Below are positions 17,134 to 26,057 of a stretch of DNA of 64,000 bases, piece after piece; the stretch's first letter is position 1, and each line of letters starts with the position of its first letter. The translations under genes and the position numbers were made by a program. Source of the stretch: an uncultured Halomonas sp. (GTDB lineage: Bacteria > Pseudomonadota > Gammaproteobacteria > Pseudomonadales > Halomonadaceae); the NCBI RefSeq assembly GCF_947493865.1, contig NZ_CANLTC010000002.1, forward strand, positions 248,001 through 312,000. The letters run 5' to 3'. Below the pieces are notes generated by a model. It was given only the letters and a program-made list of their open reading frames with translations, was not told the origin of the DNA and did no database searches.

Positions 17134-17888
17134 GTTGTTTCCAAGCCCTTCAAATTACGCATCTCCTGAATCCTGCGCCGGTAATGCAGCAACGTTTTCA
17201 AGTCCTCGACGGTCTTGGTCAGCTCTGAGTTCAAGGCGTCGCCATTCCCGCCCCGGACACCTTGCCGGCCATGGATCAATGCGCCTTCATCAAGCTGCTC
17301 GATCACTGCCTCGGCTCTTGAGATCAAGGACGCTGAAGATTGAGCGTCAGGCTGTTGCGTTTGATGCGACATATTACGCAAAAGCTCATCGATGGTTCTA
17401 TCCGTGGCCGACAAGGCCTCATCGTCCAGCACTTCAAGTAATCGCGCCTTTTCGATATTGCCAAGCAATTCGACGAGAATGGCGCTGCGCTCACTGAGCG
17501 CCCTGCCCTCATCTTCTGTGGTCTGAGCAGAATGCTTCATGACACCCAACGCCGTCCGATAGAGATCGGCCTTGCCGGTATCGAGTTCGCCTACCAAGGT
17601 TTCCGCCTCCTGGGTCAAGCGCTGTAGCTTGATCTCGCTACCAAGGATCGTGATATGGGTGATGCGCTGCCAGATCAGCACGACCAGCCCAACGCCGAAG
17701 GCCAGCGTCAACATGCTGACGAAGGCGCCCCCTTCGATGCGGCCGCTGTGCAGATAAAAGAAGGCAAGTCCCGCCAGTACAGCAAAGGCAAGCACGGCGA
17801 GAAGATATTGCCTGCGCTTTGTGCTGAGGGAGCGAGCTAGATCAGCATCGTCCTGGCCATTAGCCCTATCGTGCTGTGGTTCTATCAT
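17106..17888 (-). CDS. uncharacterised membrane protein with coiled-coil domain
   Basis: I do not recognise this 260-residue protein. It has two close N-terminal membrane helices (YLLAVLAFAVLAGLAFFYLH and SMLTLAFGVGLVVLIWQRI), then a long helical, acidic cytoplasmic region (EIKLQRLTQEAETLVGELDT to RRRIQEMRNLKGLETTK) likely to form coiled coils. No catalytic motif is visible. The start is the ATG at 17888, 5 nt after GGAG; an in-frame GTG two codons upstream overlaps that site. It stands between tRNA-Pro and the tRNA-Asn cluster and converges on the former. Confidence 0.8.
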   Translation of the reverse strand: MIEPQHDRANGQDDADLARSLSTKRRQYLLAVLAFAVLAGLAFFYLHSGRIEGGAFVSMLTLAFGVGLVVLIWQRITHITILGSEIKLQRLTQEAETLVGELDTGKADLYRTALGVMKHSAQTTEDEGRALSERSAILVELLGNIEKARLLEVLDDEALSATDRTIDELLRNMSHQTQQPDAQSSASLISRAEAVIEQLDEGALIHGRQGVRGGNGDALNSELTKTVEDLKTLLHYRRRIQEMRNLKGLETTKTATRHDP

Positions 17889-18002
17889 GAACACTCCGCA
17901 GGCTGCATGATCGCTTGATCAACCGATTACAAATCAGTTGTTGGCGATTAACAAGCTAGCAAGAGAGATTTTAGAACCGAGAGAGTCTTTGGAGTGAAGC
18001 GC

Positions 18003-18078
18003 TGGCTCCCCGAACAGGACTCGAACCTGTGACCCAATGATTAACAGTCATTTGCTCTACCAACTGAGCTATCGGGGA
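18003..18078 (-). tRNA. tRNA-Asn (anticodon GTT), copy 1
   Basis: The 76-nt gene has acceptor TCCCCGA, D-arm TAGCTCAGTTGGTAGAGCA, anticodon loop CTGTTAA (GTT) and encoded CCA. It is the most downstream of three tandem tRNA-Asn genes. Its T-stem reads ACAGG/CCTGT. Confidence 0.98.
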
Positions 18079-18106
18079 ATAACGAAAGCGGAATTCGGCG
18101 GGAGGT

Positions 18107-18182
18107 TGGCTCCCCGAGCAGGACTCGAACCTGCGACCCAATGATTAACAGTCATTTGCTCTACCAACTGAGCTATCGGGGA
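18107..18182 (-). tRNA. tRNA-Asn (anticodon GTT), copy 2
   Basis: This is the middle of three tandem tRNA-Asn genes (76 nt, CCA encoded). It differs from the other two only by a paired change in the T-stem, GCAGG/CCTGC in place of ACAGG/CCTGT, which swaps an A-U pair for G-C and keeps the fold. Confidence 0.98.
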
Positions 18183-18210
18183 ATCGCCGAATTGTGGTGA
18201 TGCAAGATGC

Positions 18211-18286
18211 TGGCTCCCCGAACAGGACTCGAACCTGTGACCCAATGATTAACAGTCATTTGCTCTACCAACTGAGCTATCGGGGA
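18211..18286 (-). tRNA. tRNA-Asn (anticodon GTT), copy 3
   Basis: This 76-nt gene with encoded CCA is identical to copy 1. It is the promoter-proximal member of the tandem cluster, with about 30 bp between copies, so the three are probably one transcript. Confidence 0.98.
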
Positions 18287-18390
18287 ACATCTTGAACACG
18301 CGGCAGTAGTATACGTAACGAGAAACTTCCGTCAAGGCATCAAGTGCTTGGCATCCGCCCTTTGTACTACACCGTTAATGCGCACAATGT

Positions 18391-18425
18391 AAAAGCGCCC
18401 GCCAGGTCATCTGGCGGGCGCTTTT
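18391..18425 (-). terminator. strong symmetric terminator between tRNA-Met and the tRNA-Asn cluster
   Basis: A 15-bp perfect stem (18391-18405 with 18411-18425, core GCGCCCGCCAG) has a 5-nt loop and A/T-runs at both ends, so it can work in either direction. On the minus strand it ends the tRNA-Met transcript and so separates it from the tRNA-Asn genes. Confidence 0.9.
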
Positions 18426-18432
18426 TCAATTC

Positions 18433-18509
18433 TGGTGGCTACGCCCTGACTCGAACAGGGGACCCCATCATTATGAGTGATGTGCTCTAACCAACTGAGC
18501 TACGTAGCC
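18433..18509 (-). tRNA. tRNA-Met, elongator (anticodon CAT)
   Basis: The 77-nt gene has acceptor GGCTACG, D-arm TAGCTCAGTTGGTTAGAGCA, anticodon stem-loop ATCACTCATAATGAT (CAT) and encoded CCA. The first half matches E. coli metT closely. The first pair is G-C, so this is elongator Met and not initiator; a tRNA-Ile2 with modified C34 is unlikely given the metT-like body. Confidence 0.95.
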
Positions 18510-18574
18510 CTTCCAACGCGGGCAAATTATGCCCGCTGTCAAACCGCTTGGCAACCGCATTGTCAGGCGAATCT

Positions 18575-19528
18575 TTAGCCATCGATACCGATGAATTCCT
18601 TGACCGCCGGCAGGCCCGGCTCCCCATTTACGGTCTCGACACCTTCGAGCCAGCCCTCCAGCACTTCAGGATTATCCTGCAGCCAGCTACGCGCCGCTTC
18701 GCGAGGTCTTTCTCCTCCATCCATGATGGCGCTCATGATCTGATTTTCCATCTCCAGAGAGAACTGCAAGTTCTCGAGCAACGTGCCAACGTTGCCACAC
18801 TCCGCTACATAGCCGCTGCGCGTATTGGTATGCACCGTTGCCCCGCCCAGGTCAGGCCCGAAGTAATCGTCGGCGCCTTCCAGGTAAGCCATGTCGAAAT
18901 TGGTATTCATGGGGTGCGGTTCCCAACCCAGGAACACCATCCAGTCTTCATTACGTGTCTTCGACTTCAGCTCGGACAACATCCCCGCCTCGGAGGAATC
19001 GATCAACTCCCAGTCACCCAGACCAGAGAAATCATCGTCAATCATGTTCTGGATGATCATGTTGCCGTCGTTGCCGGCCTCGATGCCATACAATTGGCTA
19101 TCGAACTTCTCGGCATGCTCATCGAGATCCGCCACCAAGGTGACGCCTGCATCATGCACGTATTGCGGCACCCCCAGGGTGTACTTGGCGCCTTCGAGAT
19201 TGGTCGCCACGCGATCCACCTGCCCTTTTTCGATGTAAGGGTCGCTGATCGAGGCCATGGAGGGCATCCAGTTGCCCAGAAAGACATCGAAGTCACCGTT
19301 TTTCATGCCCGCATAGGCGATCGGTACCGACACGGTATCGCTGCGAGTCTCGTAGCCCAGCCCTTCGAGTACTTCGCTGGTGAGCGCGGTAGTGGCGGTA
19401 ATATCCGTCCACCCTACTTCCGCCAAGCGTACCGTCTGGCAGCTCTCTGGTACCTCCGCCATAGTCAAGGAAGCACTAGTGGCAAGCAAACAGCCGACCA
19501 TGCATCGAGTAGTTGTCTTGTAGTTCAT
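18575..19528 (-). CDS. choX: choline-binding ABC transporter substrate-binding protein, ChoX-like (orphan)
   Basis: The 317-residue product has a signal peptide (YKTTTRCMVGCLLATSASLT) and the glycine-betaine/choline binding-protein fold. The likely aromatic cage is visible as VGWTDITATTA, FLGNWMPSM and FLGWEPHPMN, matching the Trp positions known in ChoX of Sinorhizobium. It would deliver choline to a ChoVW permease, but neither gene is here. The start is MNYKTTTRC; a longer in-frame start 11 codons up runs into the operator. It diverges from betI across 127 bp holding a BetI-type palindrome, so it is probably choline-induced. The choline specificity rests on the bet context and the Trp pattern. 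Confidence 0.88.
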   Translation of the reverse strand: MNYKTTTRCMVGCLLATSASLTMAEVPESCQTVRLAEVGWTDITATTALTSEVLEGLGYETRSDTVSVPIAYAGMKNGDFDVFLGNWMPSMASISDPYIEKGQVDRVATNLEGAKYTLGVPQYVHDAGVTLVADLDEHAEKFDSQLYGIEAGNDGNMIIQNMIDDDFSGLGDWELIDSSEAGMLSELKSKTRNEDWMVFLGWEPHPMNTNFDMAYLEGADDYFGPDLGGATVHTNTRSGYVAECGNVGTLLENLQFSLEMENQIMSAIMDGGERPREAARSWLQDNPEVLEGWLEGVETVNGEPGLPAVKEFIGIDG

Positions 19529-19548
19529 GCAGGGCAATCCTTTTATTG

Positions 19549-19562
19549 ATTGAACGTTCAAT
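19549..19562. promoter_or_regulatory. probable BetI operator between choX and betI
   Basis: A 14-bp perfect palindrome, ATTGAACGTTCAAT, lies in the 127-bp divergent interval. A site of similar form precedes the choline carrier gene (25843-25856, same ATTGA/TCAAT arms). TetR-type BetI represses bet genes in the absence of choline and binds this type of sequence in related bacteria. Binding here is inferred. Confidence 0.8.
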
Positions 19563-19655
19563 AAACATATCCCATACTACTCGATCTTGTCCAATCCCCG
19601 ACGTGCGGACTATCGGGGACTCTTGCATTCAAGCATTTGTAGAGGAGACGCTGCG

Positions 19656-20252
19656 TTGCCAAAGCTAGGAATGGAACCCATCCGGCGCCATCAACTGGTG
19701 CAGGCCACCCTGCAGGCGATCGATGAAGCCGGGCTTGCCAATGCCACCATCGCGCGCATCGCCAATCGAGCCAACGTCTCCACCGGCATCATCAGCCACT
19801 ATTTCGGTGGCAAGGAAGGACTGCTCGACGCCACGATGCGTCAGGTGCTGGACGAGCTAGGCAAAGGCATCGCCCAGCGCAGGGCTCGGGCAGAGGACTC
19901 TCCCCGTGCACAGATTCGCGCCATCATCGATGGCAACTTCGACGAGCATCAGGTCAGTCAGTCGGTGATGAAAACCTGGCTGGCGTTCTGGGCCTCGAGC
20001 ATGCATCGCAGCAATTTGCAGCGGCTGCAGCAGGTCAACGATCGACGCCTCTACTCGAATCTGTGTTTCCAGTTTCGACGCTGCCTGCCCAGGCAAGAGG
20101 CGCAGAATGCAGCACGCGGGCTCGCCGCCTTGATCGATGGGCTTTGGCTGCGCGGCGCCCTGGCCTCGAAAACCCTCGACGTCGAACGCGCTCGCCGCAT
20201 CGCCTACGACTATCTGGACGGCCAGCTTCAACGCGCCGAAACCTTCGCCTGA
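19656..20252 (+). CDS. betI: choline-responsive TetR-family repressor BetI (TTG start)
   Basis: BetI represses the choline-betaine genes until choline is present. The 198-residue product (E. coli 195) begins with TTG at 19656, giving the family start [24 protein letters not shown] lies 8 nt upstream. The N-terminal HTH is [20 protein letters not shown] followed by [13 protein letters not shown]. The ligand domain has the conserved [20 protein letters not shown] and [13 protein letters not shown]. An ATG start at 19587 would add a 23-residue non-homologous extension. The gene is followed by betB 42 bp downstream. Confidence 0.96.
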   Translation: MPKLGMEPIRRHQLVQATLQAIDEAGLANATIARIANRANVSTGIISHYFGGKEGLLDATMRQVLDELGKGIAQRRARAEDSPRAQIRAIIDGNFDEHQVSQSVMKTWLAFWASSMHRSNLQRLQQVNDRRLYSNLCFQFRRCLPRQEAQNAARGLAALIDGLWLRGALASKTLDVERARRIAYDYLDGQLQRAETFA

Positions 20253-20294
20253 GCAACGCTGTACTTCGACAATTTTCAATCTGCAGGAGGCACC

Positions 20295-21764
20295 ATGGCT
20301 TCATTGGAAACCCAACAACTCTTTATCGACGGCCAGCGGGTAGATGCCACATCCGGCGAGACCTTCGAAGTCACCAACCCTGCCAACGGTGAGCACCTGG
20401 CGACCATTCAACAGGCTTCGAAAGCGGACGTGGACCGGGCCGTCGCCTCCGCCCGTAAAGGCCAGAAAGTCTGGGGCGCCATGAGCGGCATGGAGCGCAG
20501 CCGCGTTCTTCAGCGTGCGGTAGCGCTATTGCGCGAGCGTAACGATGAACTGGCCCACCTGGAAACCCTGAACACCGGCAAGCCGATCAGCGAGACCTCG
20601 ACGGTGGATATCGTCACCGGTGCAGACTCGCTCGAGTATTACGCCGGGCTTGCGCCAACCATCGAAGGCACCCAGATTCCCCTGCGCGAAAATTCTTTCG
20701 TTTACACCCGCCGCGAGCCGCTGGGCGTGGTGGGTGCCATTGGTGCCTGGAACTACCCAATCCAGATCGCCTGCTGGAAATCGGCCCCTGCTTTGGCTGC
20801 GGGTAACGCAGTGGTATTCAAACCCAGCGAGGTCACCCCGCTGACCACCCTCAAGCTCGCGGAAATATTCAGCGAGGCCGGCTTGCCGGATGGCGTGTTC
20901 AACGTCGTTCAGGGGGCTGGCGAGGTCGGCGCCATGCTCAGCGAACACGCAGGCATCGACAAGATCACCTTTACCGGCGAAGCCGGCACCGGCAAGAAGG
21001 TCATGGCCGCTGCAGCCGCCTCGACACTAAAGGAAGTGACCATGGAGCTGGGCGGCAAGTCGCCGTTGATCGTATTCGACGACGCGGATCTCGAACGCGC
21101 CGCGGACGCAGCGATGATGGCCAACTTCTATTCCAGCGGCCAGGTGTGTACCAACGGCACACGCGTTTTCGTGCAGCGCTCCATCAAGGAAGCCTTTGAA
21201 ACAAAAATTCTGGAGCGAGTGGAGCGCATCAAGGCCGGCGACCCGCTGGACCCGGAGATCAATTTTGGCCCGCTGGTCAGCTTCGAACATCTCGACAAGG
21301 TACTGAGCTATCTGGAACTCGGCCCGCAGGAAGGCGCACGCCTGCTTGCCGGCGGCAAACGCATGACGGAAGGCGCCTTTGCAAAAGGCGCCTGGGCCGC
21401 GCCCACGGTCTTCACCGACTGCACGGATGACATGCGCCTCGTGCAAGAGGAAATCTTCGGCCCGGTCATGTCGATCCTAGTCTTCGACGATGAAGAAGAG
21501 ATCATCCGGCGGGCCAACGACACCACCTACGGCCTGGCGGCAGGGCTCTTCAGCGAGGGTCTGAATCGCGCCCATCGCGTCATCCATCGCCTCGAGGCGG
21601 GTATCTGCTGGATCAACACCTGGGGCGATTCCCCGGCGGAGATGCCGGTGGGCGGCTACAAACAGTCCGGCATCGGGCGCGAAAACGGCCTTTCATCACT
21701 TGAACACTACACCCAGATCAAGTCGGTGCAGGTCGAGATGGGGCCGTTTCCGGCAGTTTTCTGA
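20295..21764 (+). CDS. betB: betaine aldehyde dehydrogenase
   Basis: BetB oxidises betaine aldehyde to glycine betaine with NAD(P)+, the second step of osmoprotectant synthesis. The 489-residue product is full length; the catalytic Cys285 lies in [13 protein letters not shown], the general-base Glu in MELGGKSP, and the cofactor loop in [18 protein letters not shown] lies 5-8 nt before ATG. It follows betI; a 190-bp spacer with a large inverted repeat separates it from betA. Confidence 0.97.
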   Translation: MASLETQQLFIDGQRVDATSGETFEVTNPANGEHLATIQQASKADVDRAVASARKGQKVWGAMSGMERSRVLQRAVALLRERNDELAHLETLNTGKPISETSTVDIVTGADSLEYYAGLAPTIEGTQIPLRENSFVYTRREPLGVVGAIGAWNYPIQIACWKSAPALAAGNAVVFKPSEVTPLTTLKLAEIFSEAGLPDGVFNVVQGAGEVGAMLSEHAGIDKITFTGEAGTGKKVMAAAAASTLKEVTMELGGKSPLIVFDDADLERAADAAMMANFYSSGQVCTNGTRVFVQRSIKEAFETKILERVERIKAGDPLDPEINFGPLVSFEHLDKVLSYLELGPQEGARLLAGGKRMTEGAFAKGAWAAPTVFTDCTDDMRLVQEEIFGPVMSILVFDDEEEIIRRANDTTYGLAAGLFSEGLNRAHRVIHRLEAGICWINTWGDSPAEMPVGGYKQSGIGRENGLSSLEHYTQIKSVQVEMGPFPAVF

Positions 21765-21789
21765 GAGCTCCTTTCAAATGTCCGTGAAG

Positions 21790-21903
21790 ATGGGCGCCGC
21801 GGGCAAGGCGGAGCAAGGGTCTTTTGCCATGGATGGCAAAAGTAGCGCCCAGGGACGGGTTCATAGCGCCCTTGCGGAGCCTTGCCCGCGGAAAAGCCCA
21901 TGT
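21790..21903. repeat. nested inverted repeat between betB and betA
   Basis: The spacer folds into a large hairpin. The outer arms CCGCGGGCAAGGC (21797-21809) and its complement (21879-21891) are perfect over 13 bp and extend inward with GCAAGGG/CCCTTGC. Inside is a second perfect 9-bp hairpin, CTTTTGCCA with TGGCAAAAG (21821-21829 and 21834-21842). Weaker complementarity extends outward on both sides (roughly 21774 to 21921). No convincing gene is present. It looks like an interspersed palindromic repeat unit and could also act as a processing or stability site between the two coding regions. Confidence 0.75.
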
Positions 21904-21953
21904 GAGCCTCCGAATTTTGAACCGTGTTCCAAGACATCTACAGGAGATCATTT

Positions 21954-23645
21954 ATGGCGCAGCCACGAGAGTTCGACTACGTCATCATCGGTGCAGGCTC
22001 GGCGGGCAACGTGCTCGCCACCCGTCTGACCGAAGACCCGGACGTGACGGTGCTGCTGCTGGAAGCCGGTGGCCCGGATTATCGTTTCGATTTTCGCACC
22101 CAGATGCCGGCGGCGCTGGCCTACCCATTACAGGGCAAGCGCTACAACTGGGCCTTCGAGACGGACCCGGAGCCCTACATGAACAATCGGCGCATGGAGT
22201 GCGGCCGTGGCAAGGGGCTTGGCGGGTCGTCGCTGATCAACGGCATGTGCTATCTGCGCGGCAACGCGCTGGATTTCAATAACTGGGCCAAGACGCCGGG
22301 ACTGGAAGATTGGCATTATCTCGCCTGCCTGCCCTACTTCAAGAAAGCGGAAACCCGGGATATTGGCCCCAACGACTATCATGGCGGTGACGGGCCAATT
22401 TCAGTGACCACGCCGAAGGAAGGCAACAATGTGCTTTACGACGCCTTCATCAAGGCTGGCGTGGAGGCGGGCTACCCTGCCACGGATGACGTCAACGGCT
22501 ATCAGCAGGAAGGCTTCGGTCCCATGGATCGCTTCGTCACCCGCAAGGGACGGCGCTCTTCCACCGCCCGGGGCTATCTGGATACCGCCAAGCAGCGCGA
22601 CAACCTGACCATCGAGATCCATGCCCTGACGGATCGCATCCTCTTCGAAGGTAAACGGGCGGTAGGCGTGCGTTATTCCCGCAAGGGGCGGGATCAGGAA
22701 GTGCGCGCCCGCCGCGAGGTGCTGCTGTGTGGCGGGGCCATCGCTTCGCCCCAGATCCTGTTGCGCTCCGGGGTAGGCAACCCAGAGCAGCTCAAGGAAT
22801 TCGATATTCCTGTGGTACACGCGCTTCCCGGTGTCGGCGAGAATCTTCAGGATCATCTGGAGATGTACATTCAGTACGAATGCAAGAAGCCCATCTCGTT
22901 GTATCCGGCGCTCAAGTGGTGGAACCAACCCAAGATCGGCGCCGAGTGGCTGTTCTTCGGCAAAGGCATCGGCGCCAGCAATCAGTTCGAAGCGGCGGGC
23001 TTCATCCGTACCAACGACGCCGAGGAGTGGCCCAACCTGCAATATCACTTCCTGCCCATCGCCATCAGCTACAACGGCAAGAGTGCGGTGCAGGCTCACG
23101 GCTTTCAGGCCCATGTGGGTTCCATGCGCTCCATGAGCCGCGGCCGGGTGCGTCTCACCTCCCGCAATCCGGCGGCGGCGCCCAGCATCCTGTTCAACTA
23201 CATGAGCCATGACAGGGATTGGGAAGAATTTCGCGCCTCTATCCGCATCACTCGGGAGATCATCGCCCAGCCGGCGATGGATGAATATCGTGGCCGCGAG
23301 ATCGCTCCCGGCCCCGAAGTGCAGACGGATGCGCAACTCGATGAATTCGTGCGTCAGAATGCCGAGACGGCTTATCACCCCTGCGGCACCTGCAAGATGG
23401 GTAACGAAAGTGATCCCATGGCGGTAGTGGATGGCGCCGGGCACGTGCACGGCCTCGAGAACCTGCGCGTCATCGACGCCTCGATCATGCCCCAGATCAC
23501 CACCGGCAACCTCAACGCCCCTACCATCATGATTGCCGAGAAGATGGCGGATAAAGTGCGAGGGCACGAACCGCTGCCTGCGGCAGATGTACCCTATTAC
23601 ACCATCGCCGATGAGCGAGGCGCGCATCATACGGCCAGTGCCTGA
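21954..23645 (+). CDS. betA: choline dehydrogenase
   Basis: BetA is an FAD-dependent, membrane-associated GMC oxidoreductase that oxidises choline to betaine aldehyde. The 563-residue product has the FAD motif [17 protein letters not shown] near the N-terminus, [20 protein letters not shown] (GMC signature 1), and the catalytic region [10 protein letters not shown] and [20 protein letters not shown] at the C-terminus. CAGGAG precedes the ATG by 7 nt; a longer in-frame start at 21924 would add ten unsupported residues. It is the last gene of betIBA and ends at a terminator shared with the opposing carrier gene. Confidence 0.97.
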   Translation: MAQPREFDYVIIGAGSAGNVLATRLTEDPDVTVLLLEAGGPDYRFDFRTQMPAALAYPLQGKRYNWAFETDPEPYMNNRRMECGRGKGLGGSSLINGMCYLRGNALDFNNWAKTPGLEDWHYLACLPYFKKAETRDIGPNDYHGGDGPISVTTPKEGNNVLYDAFIKAGVEAGYPATDDVNGYQQEGFGPMDRFVTRKGRRSSTARGYLDTAKQRDNLTIEIHALTDRILFEGKRAVGVRYSRKGRDQEVRARREVLLCGGAIASPQILLRSGVGNPEQLKEFDIPVVHALPGVGENLQDHLEMYIQYECKKPISLYPALKWWNQPKIGAEWLFFGKGIGASNQFEAAGFIRTNDAEEWPNLQYHFLPIAISYNGKSAVQAHGFQAHVGSMRSMSRGRVRLTSRNPAAAPSILFNYMSHDRDWEEFRASIRITREIIAQPAMDEYRGREIAPGPEVQTDAQLDEFVRQNAETAYHPCGTCKMGNESDPMAVVDGAGHVHGLENLRVIDASIMPQITTGNLNAPTIMIAEKMADKVRGHEPLPAADVPYYTIADERGAHHTASA

Positions 23646-23663
23646 CAGATCAGACTAGCCAGA

Positions 23664-23695
23664 CCAGAAAGCCTCGCATTGGCGAGGCTTTCTGG
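23664..23695. terminator. bidirectional terminator between betA and the choline carrier gene
   Basis: A 14-bp perfect stem (CCAGAAAGCCTCGC with its complement) with an ATTG loop lies between two convergent stops. Short T-runs flank the stem within its own arms, so it could serve both genes. Confidence 0.8.
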
Positions 23696-23718
23696 TTATC
23701 GATACTTGCCAGAAAAAC

Positions 23719-25773
23719 TTAGACCGAAGGCTGCTGGGGATCGTCCGGCATGAGTGTGTCGCCAGGCGCTTGCCGGTTCAAGTGCAAGAAATGCAAATGG
23801 CGTTCGTACTGGTCGAGAATGTCCTCGGTCACCTGCTCCTTGTTGTAGCCGGAAAGGTCATACTCCTGACTGCCTTCCATGAGATAGACTTCCAGCCGAT
23901 AGTAGAACCTGCTCGAATGCTGCGCCCGCAGGGCAAAAGAAGGGGTTGCAAAGCGCCGTAGCCAGATCTGGTAGGTGAAGTTCTGCTCATCACCCAAGGC
24001 AACGTTAAGCGCCAGATACTCGTCTTCCTCCTTTCCTTCCACGAGGGTGCCCTGCACTCCTTGCTGCTCCAGTGCATCGCGAACATCTACCATTGCGGGT
24101 CTTGCGATCTCGTTGAGAAAACGCCGGGCTTGCTTGTGGCTCGGAAACGCCATGGCCTTGGACAGGCGCTGCTTCACCCCTTGCGGGCCACGCGCGACGC
24201 TTCCCGAGCGGCCCGAGAGACTGCCGGAAAGACTCGCACGATGACTGTCCTCCTTGATGCCTTCGACTCTCAACGCCTTGAGCAGTCCAAACATCATGAA
24301 GAACAGCACCACGGAAAATGGCAATCCCGTGACCACCACCGCGCTCTGCAGCGCTCCCAGGCCACCCGCCATCAACAGCGCCAGGGTCAACACGCCAATG
24401 ACCGCTGCCCACAAGATACGCATCCAGATGGGCGCATCGTGGGTGACGTCTTCAAGAACAGATGTGAAGTTCGACAGCACCAGCGCCCCGGAATCGCCGG
24501 AGGTGACGAAGAAAACGATCGCCAGCACGGTCACCAGCGTCGTGGTCAGCCCGGTCCAGGGTAGATTCTCCAGAAACAGATAGATCGACGACTCGGGAAC
24601 GTTCATGGCCATGTCGCCGAACTCGACGCCCCCGGCCATTACCTGATCAATGGCGCTGTTACCCATGATCGACATCCAGGCCATCATGAAGGCCAGCGGC
24701 AGAAACAAGGTGCCCGCCACAAATTCGCGAATGGTACGGCCTCGGGAAATACGCGCCAGGAACAATCCCACGAAGGGGCCCCAGGCAATCCACCAGGCCC
24801 AGAAGAACAGCGTCCAGCCGTTGAGCCAATCCACCGGCGGATCGAAGGAATAGGTCTGGGTCGATAGCGCGACGAAATTGGAGAAATAGTCGCCGATATT
24901 GGTGACCAGCGTATTAAGCAGAAATAGCGTGTTGCCGCTGAAGAGCACGAACAGCAATAGCAGCAGCGCCAATAGCATGTTGAATTCGGAAAGGCGGCGA
25001 ATGCCACGCTCCACCCCGGTAACCGCAGAGACCGCAGCAAAGAACACGATCATTATGACCAGCACGGCTTGAATCAAGGTGGTTTCCGGCACGTCGAACA
25101 TGTAGTTCAGGCCGAAGTTCAACTGGATGACGCCGATTCCGAGGCTGGTAGCGATGCCGAATACCGTCCCGAGCACTGCGGCAATGTCCACGCTATGACC
25201 GATCGGACCGTAGATGCGTTTGCCGAAGATCGGATAAAGCGCAGAGCGAATGGTCAGGGGCAGATTGTGACGATAGCTGAAAAAAGCGAGAGACATCCCG
25301 ACTAGGGTGTAGATACCCCAGCCCGAAAGGCCCCAGTGAAGAAATGTCAGCTCCATGGCGTGGCGAGCCGCCGCGACGGTGCCTGGCTCCCCTTCTGGCG
25401 GTGCCAGAAACTGGGTCAAGGGCTCGGCGATACAGAAGAACAGAAGATCAATGCCGATGCCTGCCGCGAACAGCATGGCCGCCCAGGACGCCATGTTGAA
25501 ATCCGGCCGAGAATGCTCTGGCCCCAGGCGAATCTTGCCAAAACGGGAAAGCCCCACGGCAACCACGAAGATCAGATAGGTCAGAAGGGCAAGAAAGTAG
25601 TACCAACCAAAAGTAGCCGAGATCCACCCCAGCACGGTATTGATGGTGGCACTGGCGGAATCGGTGAAGATCATCGTCCACAGCGCGAACAGCACGATTC
25701 CGATGACGGAGCCGTAAAACACGACCGGATTGAGTCGATCGCCTGATGCAGCATCCTGCGATGGGGTTTCCAT
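23719..25773 (-). CDS. betT: BCCT family choline transporter, BetT-like
   Basis: This 684-residue inner-membrane carrier imports choline (and possibly betaine) using a proton or sodium gradient. It has the 12-helix BCCT core with the conserved Trp-rich signature (WTLFFWAWWIAWGPFVGLFL), GIGIDLLFFCIAEP and GNSAIDQVMAG. It also has a long hydrophilic C-terminal domain of about 150 residues, typical of BetT and involved in osmotic regulation there. The start METPSQDAAS is preceded by AAGGA. A BetI-like palindrome lies 70 bp upstream. Convergent with betA, it completes a choline uptake-oxidation locus. Confidence 0.92.
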   Translation of the reverse strand: METPSQDAASGDRLNPVVFYGSVIGIVLFALWTMIFTDSASATINTVLGWISATFGWYYFLALLTYLIFVVAVGLSRFGKIRLGPEHSRPDFNMASWAAMLFAAGIGIDLLFFCIAEPLTQFLAPPEGEPGTVAAARHAMELTFLHWGLSGWGIYTLVGMSLAFFSYRHNLPLTIRSALYPIFGKRIYGPIGHSVDIAAVLGTVFGIATSLGIGVIQLNFGLNYMFDVPETTLIQAVLVIMIVFFAAVSAVTGVERGIRRLSEFNMLLALLLLLFVLFSGNTLFLLNTLVTNIGDYFSNFVALSTQTYSFDPPVDWLNGWTLFFWAWWIAWGPFVGLFLARISRGRTIREFVAGTLFLPLAFMMAWMSIMGNSAIDQVMAGGVEFGDMAMNVPESSIYLFLENLPWTGLTTTLVTVLAIVFFVTSGDSGALVLSNFTSVLEDVTHDAPIWMRILWAAVIGVLTLALLMAGGLGALQSAVVVTGLPFSVVLFFMMFGLLKALRVEGIKEDSHRASLSGSLSGRSGSVARGPQGVKQRLSKAMAFPSHKQARRFLNEIARPAMVDVRDALEQQGVQGTLVEGKEEDEYLALNVALGDEQNFTYQIWLRRFATPSFALRAQHSSRFYYRLEVYLMEGSQEYDLSGYNKEQVTEDILDQYERHLHFLHLNRQAPGDTLMPDDPQQPSV

Positions 25774-25842
25774 GAGAATTTTCCTTGGGGGTAGGAGAGC
25801 GACCATGCGAGCAAGAGGCCGACATGGCATCTTTTTATTTTG

Positions 25843-25856
25843 ATTGAATGATCAAT
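25843..25856. promoter_or_regulatory. second BetI-type palindrome, upstream of betT
   Basis: ATTGAATGATCAAT shares both 5-bp arms (ATTGA and TCAAT) with the palindrome between choX and betI and differs only in the 4-bp centre. It lies 70 bp upstream of the betT start, suitable for an operator. Confidence 0.7.
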
Positions 25857-26057
25857 AAAAATAAGCCACCCGGGCGACTAATTCAACCGTGCGCACCTGA
25901 TTCGAGGCGCTTCATGGGTTGAGTCGGTAAAAATCCCGCGTATGAGACCTTTGGAGAATTTGGATTTAGAGCACTGGTCAGTGATGAGCAATTGAACTAA
26001 GCTAACCAATTCAAACAACTGTTCGAATACGCAGCTACTGATTCCCTGGAGACACAT

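Noticed and set aside
21707-21951. Small ORFs on both strands over the betB-betA hairpin
   Set aside because: They are produced by the inverted repeat and have no protein features.
22401-23630. 409-codon minus-strand ORF opposite betA
   Set aside because: It lies wholly inside betA, which is a clear full-length gene; codon third positions favour the plus strand, and the frame resembles no family I know. Long antisense frames are common in GC-rich genes.
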